Of a stretch of 57,618 nt of DNA, positions 7,076 to 15,027 are shown in pieces. Numbering within the stretch: position 1 is the first letter of the stretch; every line of letters starts with the position of its first letter. The position numbers were made by a program, and so were the translations under genes. This DNA is from Chloroflexota bacterium (GTDB lineage Bacteria > Chloroflexota > Anaerolineae > Anaerolineales > Villigracilaceae), in the NCBI GenBank assembly GCA_016234535.1, contig JACRBH010000175.1, positions 1 to 57,618 on the forward strand, given 5' to 3'. A model generated the notes under the pieces. The model made no database searches, was not told the origin of the DNA, and was given only the letters and a program-made list of their open reading frames with translations.

Positions 7076-8044
7076 TTATTTTGTCAATTCAACGATCAAC
7101 GTGTCCAGAGCCAGGTCCAATGTGATCTGGCTCGTTTTGACTCTTTCATCGATCCCCAATAATTTTCGATAAATAATTTCAAGCGATTCAATCGAGAATC
7201 GCCCCGCCTGCCCCGTTGTTTTCTCAGCCACAAATGGATGCACGCCCAGCGCGCGCGCCACGTCATCCTTATTGCCGCGTCCATCCAAAATTTCACGCGC
7301 CTGGAGGATCAATCGGAATTGCCGCACGACCATGCCCCACAACGAAAACGCCTCTTCATTTTCCAATAGGCGATGTAAAAGTCTTTGCGCGACTTTGCCA
7401 TTGCCCTGCGACAAGGCATCGACGAAATCGAATACACTTTGCTGGGATGTGACGATACAAACCGCTTCCACATCCGACCCTTGAACTGGTCTGGCCCAAT
7501 TGACATAGGCCAGCAGCTTTGAGATTTCCATCCCCGCCTGACGGGTATCCACGCCGACCATTTCAGCAAGTTTGGCGGCGGCGGCTGGTTCGATCTTTCC
7601 ATCCTGTTTCTTCACTTCATTGACGATCCAGCCTGCCATATCTCTTTGCTTCGGCAGCATGAATGCCTGCGTTTTTACCAGCGACTCGTTTTTCGCCGCC
7701 CACTTTATCAGCCAGTGCTTTTCAGCTTCCTTTGGCTCGATCAATTCATGGATGATAAGTCTGACAGAGCCAGGCGCTTTGCCAATATATTCTTCAAACT
7801 TTTTGCGCGCGCCAACATTATTATATTTTGACGAAGGATTGGAAAGAATTACCAAACGCTTCGGCGCAAGAAACGGCATGGCGTTGAGAGCGTTATTAAA
7901 TTCTTCGTCGCTCATGCTGCGTGATTCAAAATGCGCGGTATTCATCCCTGCGGTGGTGGGGTCGCTGAAATCAGACTCAAAGTCTTTGAGCCTGCGCGTG
8001 ATGGAAAATTCATCATTGCCGTAGAGGATGAAGATATTGGGCAT
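7076..8044 (-). CDS. holA: DNA polymerase III subunit delta
   Basis: HolA opens the beta clamp as part of the clamp loader. The 322-residue product has the family layout: N-terminal FILYGNDEFSITRRL, the MPFLAPKRLVIL strand, the central helical region ending in the SVFDFVDALSQGN segment, and the C-terminal collar region (LGVHPFVAEKTTGQA). No good ribosome site is visible; the 27-base palindrome at 8052-8078 lies immediately upstream. It follows the DUF6391 gene on the same strand and is probably co-transcribed with it. Confidence 0.9.
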   Translation of the reverse strand: MPNIFILYGNDEFSITRRLKDFESDFSDPTTAGMNTAHFESRSMSDEEFNNALNAMPFLAPKRLVILSNPSSKYNNVGARKKFEEYIGKAPGSVRLIIHELIEPKEAEKHWLIKWAAKNESLVKTQAFMLPKQRDMAGWIVNEVKKQDGKIEPAAAAKLAEMVGVDTRQAGMEISKLLAYVNWARPVQGSDVEAVCIVTSQQSVFDFVDALSQGNGKVAQRLLHRLLENEEAFSLWGMVVRQFRLILQAREILDGRGNKDDVARALGVHPFVAEKTTGQAGRFSIESLEIIYRKLLGIDERVKTSQITLDLALDTLIVELTK

Positions 8045-8051
8045 GTTTTTT

Positions 8052-8078
8052 GTAGGGGCGGGGTAACCCCGCCCCTAC
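8052..8078. repeat. GTAGGGGCGGGG palindrome
   Basis: A near-perfect 27-base palindrome (GTAGGGGCGGGG ... CCCCGCCCCTAC). Its right arm contains the TAG stop codon of the DUF6391 gene, and its left end is 8 bases from the holA start. Confidence 0.85.
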
Positions 8079-8560
8079 CTTGTAATAACCCGATGCACGC
8101 CTTTACGGACAGGGATGATGTCAACGATCTGCATGTTGCCTATATTCGCTTCGGTGGTGTAACGCTGTTGTAACACCGGTCCCAGAGGACGAGCGATGAG
8201 CACGCCAACGACGGCGGCGGCTACAGCGATGGGCATGAGCAGGAGACGCGTCAGTGTGGATTTTGCCATTCGCAGCACCGACCAGCTCAAAGTCCCGGCC
8301 AGAAGCGCTGTTGTCGCGAGGTTGGTTCCGCATCCTGAGTGGATGGCGAGTCCGCTTTCCCCTTCGCGCAATCTCTCCATTGCCTCCGTTGCATTCGACC
8401 AAACATCCTGCGTTGAAAAATCTCCGAGCAGGAAAAATCCCGTTGGGTTGGAATGTCCTGCCATGTGGCCTTTGTGACTTCGGGCAAGCATGTGCAGCGT
8501 GGCGTGCTCAAGCGCGTGGTTGCGCCGTGTTTCGAGAATAAAAGGAAGGTCGAGGATCAT
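8075..8560 (-). CDS. DUF6391 family membrane protein
   Basis: The 161-residue product carries the RRNHALEHATLHML signature, NPTGFFLLGDF, and a Gly/Cys-rich GLAIHSGCGTN segment before two hydrophobic segments (TTALLAGTLSW; LLLMPIAVAAAVVGVLIARPLGP). This matches the uncharacterised DUF6391 family. The His/Glu-rich start could bind metal, but no activity is known to me. A TATAAT lies very close to the ATG (upstream on the minus strand), so the transcript may have little or no leader. The stop codon is supplied by a palindromic repeat. Confidence 0.75.
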   Translation of the reverse strand: MILDLPFILETRRNHALEHATLHMLARSHKGHMAGHSNPTGFFLLGDFSTQDVWSNATEAMERLREGESGLAIHSGCGTNLATTALLAGTLSWSVLRMAKSTLTRLLLMPIAVAAAVVGVLIARPLGPVLQQRYTTEANIGNMQIVDIIPVRKGVHRVITR

Positions 8561-8583
8561 GATGTGATTATACGTTATTCCGA

Positions 8584-8614
8584 GACCTGACAGGTTTTGG
8601 AAACCTTTCAGGTC
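8584..8614. repeat. GACCTGACAGGTT palindrome (family H, copy 1)
   Basis: Arms GACCTGACAGGTTT and AAACCTTTCAGGTC form an imperfect hairpin between the divergent-tailed DUF6391 and dusB genes. Shorter related words occur at 56165-56178 and 56247-56259. Confidence 0.7.
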
Positions 8615-9573
8615 TAAATTACGGCGTAGACCTGGTCTAGCAGTTCGAGGAATTCAGCAGAGGGGCGAGTTTTTAAAATTTCGCGGCGTGTTTCGCGGTC
8701 AAGGGTTTTCAACAAAAGATATTGCACCGCATACTTGCGGAACAATCTTTGGCCGTCTTCATCGCCGTAAAATTCAACGCTCTTTGCAAGATGATTATGT
8801 ATGGTCTGTTTAACCATTTCAGGCGGGACTTGTTCGCGATCCAACCGCGCAAATATCCAGGGATTGGAAAGCGCGGCGCGGCCAATCATCACAGCGTCGC
8901 AGCCGGTATAGCGTTTTAATTTTTCGATATCCTCCACGCGCTTCACATCGCCATTGCCGATGACGGGAATTTTCACCGAGGCTTTTACCTCCGCGATGGC
9001 ATCCCAGTTTGCAGTGCCGCTGTAACTTTGTTCCTTTGTGCGCCCGTGGATCGCAATCAACGAGCCGCCGCATTCTTCAACGATGCGCGCAATGAGTTTG
9101 TAGTTTTTATTCCGTTCCCAGCCCAACCGAATCTTACCTGTGACAGGTACTGTAAGTTTTGCGCTGAGCTTGGTGAATGTGCGCGCGATCTTAAGCGGCG
9201 ACTTCATCATCCCCACGCCTGCGCCGCGATGCGAAACGCTTTTGGCCGGGCAGCCCATGTTGATATCAATAATGCTCGGCCCCCAATCCTGCACGCGCAG
9301 GGCGGCTTCGAGAATTTTATTGGGATCATCGCCGTAAAGCTGAAACGTGACCGGACGTTCCACTTCCTGAAAATATAGTTTCTTTGCAGGTTGTTTCGAC
9401 TTGCTCAGAATTCTTTCAACCTGAACAAATTCGGAATAGCTCATCGCCGAACCGAACTCGCGGCACAGCGAACGGAACGGCCAATCGGAATAACCGTCCA
9501 TGGGCGCGAGAATGGTGTCACCGTAGACGGGAACGTCGCGAACGTAAAAGGTGGGAGTCTTGAATTCGTTCAT
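8614..9573 (-). CDS. dusB: tRNA-dihydrouridine synthase DusB
   Basis: An FMN enzyme that reduces specific uridines in the tRNA D-loop to dihydrouridine. The product (319 residues from the ATG; a GTG precedes it by one codon) shows LAPMDGYSDWPFR, the NMGCPAK segment with the catalytic Cys near residue 108, GKIRLGW, IHGRTKEQSYSG and the FMN-phosphate loop VIGNGDV / GCDAVMIGRAAL. The spacing is normal for a TIM barrel plus helical C-terminal domain. It lies 10 bases downstream of the restriction-modification pair on the same strand. Confidence 0.95.
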   Translation of the reverse strand: MNEFKTPTFYVRDVPVYGDTILAPMDGYSDWPFRSLCREFGSAMSYSEFVQVERILSKSKQPAKKLYFQEVERPVTFQLYGDDPNKILEAALRVQDWGPSIIDINMGCPAKSVSHRGAGVGMMKSPLKIARTFTKLSAKLTVPVTGKIRLGWERNKNYKLIARIVEECGGSLIAIHGRTKEQSYSGTANWDAIAEVKASVKIPVIGNGDVKRVEDIEKLKRYTGCDAVMIGRAALSNPWIFARLDREQVPPEMVKQTIHNHLAKSVEFYGDEDGQRLFRKYAVQYLLLKTLDRETRREILKTRPSAEFLELLDQVYAVI

Positions 9574-9582
9574 CACAAGAAT

Positions 9583-10509
9583 TTAAGTCTTTGGAGGCGA
9601 ATAAACTACATATTCATCTTTCGCTTTTTCAAACAACGCCAATTGTTTTTCCGACTCTAAAGCGACAGGAGTTAATGGGTTGTAATTCAAGACAATTGCT
9701 TCCATCATTGGTTTTCGATTTTTCTCACTTGCGCCAACATGGTAAAAATGCTCACGCGTCAAAACGGTGTAGGTGGAGGCATATTTTTCAAGCGCAAGAT
9801 TTTCACGGTATTGATTGCTGTGCCATGTGGAAAGAATAAATTTTGCTTTTGTGACGCTAAGCAAATCGTAAAGCTCCTGCTCATCATTTTCTGACCACGA
9901 ATTGAAATAATCCACGTGTCTGCCGATATACGGCGGGTCGCAGTATATAAAATCCATTTTAGTAGCGGAAGAAATTGTTTCTCTAAAATCAGTGCAAACA
10001 AATTCCCAATCATATTGGCTGACTGCGTCAGTCACATATTTGATTTGATTCGTGATCTTGGTGACATAGGATTTGGCAAACCTTTCAGGCTTATGCCCAA
10101 AAGGGACATTGAAGCCGCCTTTTTTGTTGAAGCGCATTATGCCATTAAAGCAGGCGCGGTTCAAAAAGAGCATATCCAGGGAACTGCCATTTTTATTGAA
10201 ACGTTCGCGTACTTCATAGTAATGATCTTCCCCTTTGGCTTGCAGACGCGCGCCTTCATTTTCCAAAAACTCTTTTGCAATCCCTGCTGTTATTTTTCCC
10301 TGCTTGATCGCATTGTAAAAATTAATAATATGCGGATTCACGTCCGCAAAGATGGCATGGTTTGGGCGCATGTTAAACCCAACCACACCAGAGCCCATGA
10401 ATGGCTCGATCCATATACCATTGCTTTCAAGGGAGGAATGATCTTTAATCCATTCCACCAATTTTGTTTTAATCCCCTGGCATTTTATAGGCGGAACCTT
10501 TACCGTCAT
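9583..10509 (-). CDS. D12-class DNA adenine methyltransferase (partner of the EcoRV-like enzyme)
   Basis: A 308-residue N6-adenine methyltransferase of the Dam/D12 class. The SAM-binding motif is EPFMGSG (about residues 35-41), and the catalytic motif DPPY lies near residues 191-194 in IYCDPPYIGRH. It should protect the host by methylating an adenine in the site cut by the neighbouring endonuclease. Its start overlaps the endonuclease stop by four bases (ATGA), so the two are translationally coupled. The base composition is more A/T-rich than neighbouring housekeeping genes, consistent with acquisition by transfer. A GATATC target is inferred from the partner, not shown. Confidence 0.92.
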   Translation of the reverse strand: MTVKVPPIKCQGIKTKLVEWIKDHSSLESNGIWIEPFMGSGVVGFNMRPNHAIFADVNPHIINFYNAIKQGKITAGIAKEFLENEGARLQAKGEDHYYEVRERFNKNGSSLDMLFLNRACFNGIMRFNKKGGFNVPFGHKPERFAKSYVTKITNQIKYVTDAVSQYDWEFVCTDFRETISSATKMDFIYCDPPYIGRHVDYFNSWSENDEQELYDLLSVTKAKFILSTWHSNQYRENLALEKYASTYTVLTREHFYHVGASEKNRKPMMEAIVLNYNPLTPVALESEKQLALFEKAKDEYVVYSPPKT

Positions 10510-11381
10510 TTTTGTCCTCGCCTGGTATTCTTGCGAGATGGTTTTCTAGCCATTGGATTTGCAAACTTAATATCTTTTCCTCGATAAACAAGATAATCCT
10601 TAAGGGATGTAATTTTCTTTATCTTGCCATCAGGTAGGGTTATTTGAATTTTGCCATAATTCATCCAAAAATCGTCAAACCATTTTTCGCCAAGTTTTTT
10701 GAAAACTCCATTGCCATCCAAAATATCCCTGATTTTTACGATGCTACCAATATTAGCGGTATTTGAACTGCCTTGGTAATCCCCCGCGATTTCCCATTTC
10801 TCGTGGACAAAAAACTGAAAATCGCCGATCACAGATGTAATTGATTGCAGTTCTTCGAGACGATAGCTCTCAGATTCATAACTTTTCTCAGGATTTGCCC
10901 GTGAGTAAATAATGCCGAGACAAAAGTGTCCCATATATTCACTATATGGAAACTGAATGTTCTTGTAACTCTTGCGGTTGGTGAAGTATTCGCCATGAGA
11001 ACCAAGTGTAAAGCCATTACAAAAATCAGGGCTGTCAGGCAGGCGATATGTGGTTTTCAAATCCACGGCAAATTTTACGCTTTCATCATCTGCTTTTACA
11101 AACGATAAATCAGGGTAATAGTTTTGTTGTTCAGCCAAAATAATGCGATAGTTGTGTTCGCTGGCAAATTCCAACAGTTTTGGGAAGAGGTGGATTTCAA
11201 GAATTTTGGAGACGATTTTTGTATCTGTCGAAATCGTGTAAATGTTGCGGAATACATCAATGAAACCTTTGATCGCCCACTGATCATCCGAAGTAGAAAC
11301 ATGATCCTTGAGCGTTTCAACAAGCTCGGTCATAGATTGCTTGAATTCCGATTTCAAGCGTTCCCGTTTTTGTTTTGACAT
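10506..11381 (-). CDS. EcoRV-like type II restriction endonuclease
   Basis: The 291-residue product matches EcoRV over most of its length, as far as I can align it from memory. The PD-(D/E)xK core is YPDLSF (Asp91) and AVDLKTTY (Asp107, Lys109), matching EcoRV Asp74, Asp90 and Lys92. The recognition-loop region AGDYQGSSNTANIGS matches the EcoRV loop that reads GATATC, with its Asn-Thr pair kept and one Gly changed to Ser. LGSHGEYFTNRK, FPYSEYMGH and LVYRGK are also shared. I chose the ATG at 11381 because GGAG precedes it; two longer starts exist. The gene is A/T-rich and is coupled to the methyltransferase. Confidence 0.93.
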   Translation of the reverse strand: MSKQKRERLKSEFKQSMTELVETLKDHVSTSDDQWAIKGFIDVFRNIYTISTDTKIVSKILEIHLFPKLLEFASEHNYRIILAEQQNYYPDLSFVKADDESVKFAVDLKTTYRLPDSPDFCNGFTLGSHGEYFTNRKSYKNIQFPYSEYMGHFCLGIIYSRANPEKSYESESYRLEELQSITSVIGDFQFFVHEKWEIAGDYQGSSNTANIGSIVKIRDILDGNGVFKKLGEKWFDDFWMNYGKIQITLPDGKIKKITSLKDYLVYRGKDIKFANPMARKPSRKNTRRGQK

Positions 11382-11399
11382 TGGTTTCTCCATGGAAAG

Positions 11400-11441
11400 A
11401 TTATACAACATCTGATTTATGAAACGGGTGAAATTTGTCAA
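11400..11441 (-). promoter_or_regulatory. Candidate promoter of the restriction-modification pair
   Basis: On the minus strand a TATAAT lies at 11405-11400, about 18 bases before the chosen endonuclease start. A TTGACA lies further up at 11441-11436, but the gap between them is too long (about 30 bases) for a standard pair. The -10 box is plausible; the -35 assignment is not firm. Confidence 0.35.
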
Positions 11442-11457
11442 CATCAGGAACGCTTAA

Positions 11458-11500
11458 TGCTAAAGCTCCTGCAAGTCTTGCAACTCACAGGAGCTTTTTG
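11458..11500 (-). terminator. Terminator after msrA
   Basis: Arms AAAGCTCCTG and CAGGAGCTTT flank a 17-base loop just after the msrA stop codon. The flanking T-runs are longer on the plus strand, but position and direction of msrA suggest it isolates msrA from the restriction pair. Confidence 0.65.
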
Positions 11501-11501
11501 T

Positions 11502-12053
11502 TTACGCAGGCTGTTTCTTCAACAACTCCAGATAATGTTTTCTAAATTTTGATACCTTCGGCGCGACTACGGCCTGACAATACGGCTGGTTTTGATTGCG
11601 AACAAAATATTCCTGATGATAATCTTCGGCGGCGAAATAATTATTGACAGCGGTCACTTCTGTAACGATGGGGCTGTTCCAGATTCCCTGGGCATTCAAC
11701 TCGCTGACAGTTTTTTCGGCCACAGCCTTTTGTTCCGGTGAATGATAGAAAATGGCGGAGCGATACTGGATGCCAACATCCCCGCCCTGACGGTTCATCG
11801 TTGTCGGGTCATGGATCGCGAAGAACACATTCAACAGGTCACGAAATGAAATGACCGCCGGGTCAAACCTGACGCGGATCACTTCCGCGTGGCCGGTATC
11901 CCCGTTGCAGACATCGCGATAAGACGGATTCATCACATGTCCGTTTGAATAGCCTGATTCAACAGACTCCACTCCTTTGATTTCATCGAATACTGCTTCC
12001 AAACACCAAAAACAGCCTCCGGCGAGTGTTGTGGTCTCATAATAGTTGCTCAT
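11502..12053 (-). CDS. msrA: Peptide methionine sulfoxide reductase MsrA
   Basis: MsrA reduces the S-epimer of methionine sulfoxide in proteins and free amino acid. The 183-residue product has the GCFWC motif (catalytic Cys14), followed by EAVFDEIKGVESVESGYSNG, the YRDVCNGDTGHAEVIRVRFDP segment, and AAEDYHQEYFVRNQNQPYC near the C-terminus, where resolving Cys would sit. AGGAG precedes the ATG. It has its own terminator and no clear operon partner. Confidence 0.96.
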   Translation of the reverse strand: MSNYYETTTLAGGCFWCLEAVFDEIKGVESVESGYSNGHVMNPSYRDVCNGDTGHAEVIRVRFDPAVISFRDLLNVFFAIHDPTTMNRQGGDVGIQYRSAIFYHSPEQKAVAEKTVSELNAQGIWNSPIVTEVTAVNNYFAAEDYHQEYFVRNQNQPYCQAVVAPKVSKFRKHYLELLKKQPA

Positions 12054-12172
12054 AATAAAGTCTCCTTTTTACTAAAATCACAGGCCTGTGTATTCTTACG
12101 ACAACATGAGAACGGGAAATATTCTTAAGGGAAGATTACAGCTTTTTGCTTATTTCATCATTTTCCATTCCG

Positions 12173-12201
12173 CCAAATGAATGTAATGGGCATATAATTC
12201 C
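12173..12201 (+). promoter_or_regulatory. Shared promoter-region motif, copy 1 (before SLH protein 1)
   Basis: A 29-base stretch with CAAATG, ATGT and GGGCATATAATTCC, including a TATAAT at 12193-12198. It matches 14966-14994 at 25 of 29 positions. Here it lies about 230 bases before the start codon of the first SLH protein, leaving a long leader. Confidence 0.55.
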
Positions 12202-12430
12202 CCCGGCGCTTATTTTCGATTGAAAACACATCCCATGCAGGGTGTGTTGGATGCCCTGTGATTGCAGATATATGCAGGCATCGTTCTGGATCTGCCCGGG
12301 TTTGAAGATTATAAAGAACCTGTGAGGTGGTAACTCCAAAAGGGAGGTGACTTTTGCCGATATTGCCGTCACAAGTTCTGTCAACAAATACAAGAAACCA
12401 TTCAAATCACCTCTAAAAGGAGAATGCACA
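12202..12430 (+). other. Long 5' leader of SLH protein 1 with several hairpins
   Basis: About 230 bases lie between the presumed -10 box and the start codon. Possible stems include ACACATCCC with GGGTGTGT, CAAAAG with CTTTTG, and GTGAC with GTCAC close to the gene. I do not recognise a known riboswitch class. AAAAGGAG at the end is the ribosome binding site. The reading frame on the other strand here has no coding character. Confidence 0.4.
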
Positions 12431-14863
12431 ATGGAAAGGAAATTCAGTAAGTTGAGTTTTTATGCCAGCGCGTTTCTGTTCCTTGCAATCGTTTTAAACC
12501 TGGCAATGCCAAAACAGGTTGCGCGGGCGGCGGGTATCAATTTTTACGTTTCGCCGGCGGGAAGTGATGCCAACGATTGTCTCAGCCCTGCCAGCGCCTG
12601 CCTGACCATTCAAGCCGCGATCAATAAAGCGGGCGATGGGGATATTATCCTGGTTGCAGCCGGGATATATCGCGAGAATGTCATCGTTACCAGGTCGCTG
12701 ACCATTAGCGGCGACCGCGGCAGCACAACCGTCGCAGGTCCCGGGCCTGGCGCGCCCATTCTCGATGGAGACCTGGATAATAATGGCGCAGCGGACATTG
12801 GAGACGGTTTCACGATTGCCAACGGCGTGGACAATGTCACGATTGAAGGATTTATCGTTCGTAACCTGGCAAGTTCGGCAATCGGCATCGGGGTCGGTGT
12901 CGTTTCGTGGAACCCATCAAGCAACGATAATATCATCGTGCGCGATAATCAGTTTCTGAACTGCGAATACGCCGGAGTTCTGGCCGGCAATGAAGGCCAG
13001 AGCCTTCACGGAAATTGGGATATTTCATATAACGATGTGCAGCTTCCCGCAGTCGGGGCTTACGGGTTGGAACTCACAAACGCTCAAAACTCCATCATTG
13101 CCAACAACATTGTCACAGGCGGCGAAAATGGGATTTTTCTGACAGCCCAGGGCGACCTGGTCTTTACAACGAGCAACAACACAGTGCAGAATAATACCGT
13201 ATCGGAATCCAGTTGGGCGAACATTGCAGTGACGGCTTTCAGCTATATTCCTGGCGGAGCTGGTCCATCCATCACGAACGTGACGATCACCGGAAACAAC
13301 CTGACCAACTCATACTCCAGTACAAGTCTCAGCGGCTCCGGGAAAAATATCAGCGCCTACTTGAATAGCAGCGGGACAATAACCAATTTTACGATCACGA
13401 ACAATCAATTGAATGTAACCTTGGGAACGGGGGCTGTCAGCGGCGCTGCCGTGTACCTCAGCAATATTGGCAATTCTGCCTTCTCCGGTAACACATACAC
13501 TGTCACAGGTGTTATGAGTCCGAGCTTTACTTTCCGCGCAGTGGATATTTTCGGGGCTGGGACAGGAGCCTGGACGTTAAATAACAATATCCTGGGTGGA
13601 GCAGGCGCAGGCACGATTGGATTTCGTCTGCGGAGCACTATTCCTGCCGCAACTGTAGTGACCCTGACAAACAATCAGGTTACCGGCTTTGACACCGGCA
13701 TAGCCGTTGAAGGCACAGATTCCGCAGCAACCGGCAGCTGCAATCAGATCAGCGGCAATACGGCTGGTCTGACAAACAGCACTGTCTCAACTGTGTTGAA
13801 TTTTGAGCGTAACTGGTGGGGCGCGGTATCTGGTCCTTCAGGCGCAGGCTCAGGCTCGGGTGACACAGTCGGCGCAAATGTGGATTTCTCACCATGGAGC
13901 GTCGACACATCCTGCACGATCTTTGCTTCAGCAAACCTCACATTGACTGCGTCTGGGGCAGCCACGGTAAAGCCTGGCGATCAATACAACTACACATTCG
14001 ATTACACCGTAAGCGCCACGACCCTCAATACACAAGTCGCCTTTGCCCTGCCAGGTCACACCACCTTTGTTTCCAATACCGGCGGCTTTACCTGTACTCC
14101 TGCTGCCGGCATCGTAACTTGTGATCTGGGCACCGTTTCTGCGAATGGTTCCTTCACAGCTACCATCCTCGTGGATAAACTCAAGAAGATTGGAACGCCT
14201 CTGACTCTTGCCGCCGCAGATTACTCCATCACAGCTACCGATGCGGTTCTTACAAACGGCCTCATGGCCGTGACTGCCGACACCCTTACTCCATTTGCCG
14301 ATGTGCCTGTTGGCTACACTACGATTGATTACATCCAATCTATTTGGGCTTATGGCATCACATCAGGCTGCACCAATGTACCGCTTAATTATTGCCCGGA
14401 GAAGAATATTACCCGTGGTGAAATGTCTGCCTATATCGAACGTGGTATCCACACCGGAGCCTTTGTTCCGCCGGTTGTAACACTCACCTATTCCGATACA
14501 AGCACCAGCATCTTCAAATATTTCATTGAGAACTTGAAGGCTGACGGTATTACCAAAGGCTGTAGTAACCTTGACCCCTCTCTTTACTGTCCGGGCGACC
14601 CCATTAAGCGTTCGCAAACGGCGGTCTTCCTTCTGCGCGGTAAATATTGGCCTGCTGTTCATGTGCCCCCGGCTGCCACCGGACTTGTCTTTACTGACGT
14701 GCCCGCCAGCTCTTTCGCCGCCAGTTGGATCGAAGAACTTAAAGCACTTGGGATTACGTCTGGCTGCACGCCAACCACCTTCTGCCCGGATAATCTGGTG
14801 ACTCGCGCCCAGATGGCTGTGCTTGTGCAGCGTACATTCAACCTGCCCATGCCGACTCCATAA
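12431..14863 (+). CDS. SLH-anchored surface protein 1 with a right-handed beta-helix
   Basis: An 810-residue secreted protein. The signal peptide ends near ARAA (residue ~34). Residues ~37-500 form repeated beta-helix rungs (DUF1565/NosD-like, with many NN and ITGN turns), a fold common in polysaccharide-binding or -degrading surface proteins. Residues ~502-618 are a DUF11-like Ig domain (TVKPGDQYNYTF). Residues ~620-807 are three SLH repeats that anchor the protein to cell-wall or S-layer glycan; each SLH carries a Cys pair. The ATG at 12431 is chosen for the AAAAGGAG before it and because the signal peptide starts there. The C-terminal ~308 residues are nearly shared with the larger SLH protein at 18937. 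Confidence 0.88.
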   Translation: MERKFSKLSFYASAFLFLAIVLNLAMPKQVARAAGINFYVSPAGSDANDCLSPASACLTIQAAINKAGDGDIILVAAGIYRENVIVTRSLTISGDRGSTTVAGPGPGAPILDGDLDNNGAADIGDGFTIANGVDNVTIEGFIVRNLASSAIGIGVGVVSWNPSSNDNIIVRDNQFLNCEYAGVLAGNEGQSLHGNWDISYNDVQLPAVGAYGLELTNAQNSIIANNIVTGGENGIFLTAQGDLVFTTSNNTVQNNTVSESSWANIAVTAFSYIPGGAGPSITNVTITGNNLTNSYSSTSLSGSGKNISAYLNSSGTITNFTITNNQLNVTLGTGAVSGAAVYLSNIGNSAFSGNTYTVTGVMSPSFTFRAVDIFGAGTGAWTLNNNILGGAGAGTIGFRLRSTIPAATVVTLTNNQVTGFDTGIAVEGTDSAATGSCNQISGNTAGLTNSTVSTVLNFERNWWGAVSGPSGAGSGSGDTVGANVDFSPWSVDTSCTIFASANLTLTASGAATVKPGDQYNYTFDYTVSATTLNTQVAFALPGHTTFVSNTGGFTCTPAAGIVTCDLGTVSANGSFTATILVDKLKKIGTPLTLAAADYSITATDAVLTNGLMAVTADTLTPFADVPVGYTTIDYIQSIWAYGITSGCTNVPLNYCPEKNITRGEMSAYIERGIHTGAFVPPVVTLTYSDTSTSIFKYFIENLKADGITKGCSNLDPSLYCPGDPIKRSQTAVFLLRGKYWPAVHVPPAATGLVFTDVPASSFAASWIEELKALGITSGCTPTTFCPDNLVTRAQMAVLVQRTFNLPMPTP

Positions 14864-14883
14864 GACAGTTTGTCATCACACTA

Positions 14884-14920
14884 AAAGAGAGCGCACTGCA
14901 GATGCGCTCTCTTTCTTTTT
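14884..14920 (+). terminator. Intrinsic terminator after SLH protein 1
   Basis: Arms AAAGAGAGCGCA and TGCGCTCTCTTT around a 7-base loop, then TTCTTTTT. A strong rho-independent terminator about 20 bases after the stop codon. Confidence 0.9.
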
Positions 14921-14965
14921 AATCGAGGCAAGCTCAACCCGCTGCCCAAAATGGGATAAACACAC

Positions 14966-14994
14966 ACAAATGGATGTTCTGGGCATATAATTCC
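14966..14994 (+). promoter_or_regulatory. Shared promoter-region motif, copy 2 (before the fused kinase/regulator)
   Basis: The same 29-base motif as at 12173-12201 (25 of 29 identical), with TATAAT at 14986-14991. The start codon of the fused sensor gene is 37 bases after it. The match extends across the -10 and -35 regions, beyond what a chance -10 match would give. Confidence 0.6.
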
Positions 14995-15027
14995 TTCACA
15001 TTTTTTTGTCTTTGAAAAAATCACATT

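Noticed and set aside
12136..12429. A 97-codon reading frame on the minus strand upstream of SLH protein 1
   Set aside because: It covers the leader, the ribosome site and the shared promoter motif of the SLH gene, has no ribosome site of its own, and shows no family features.
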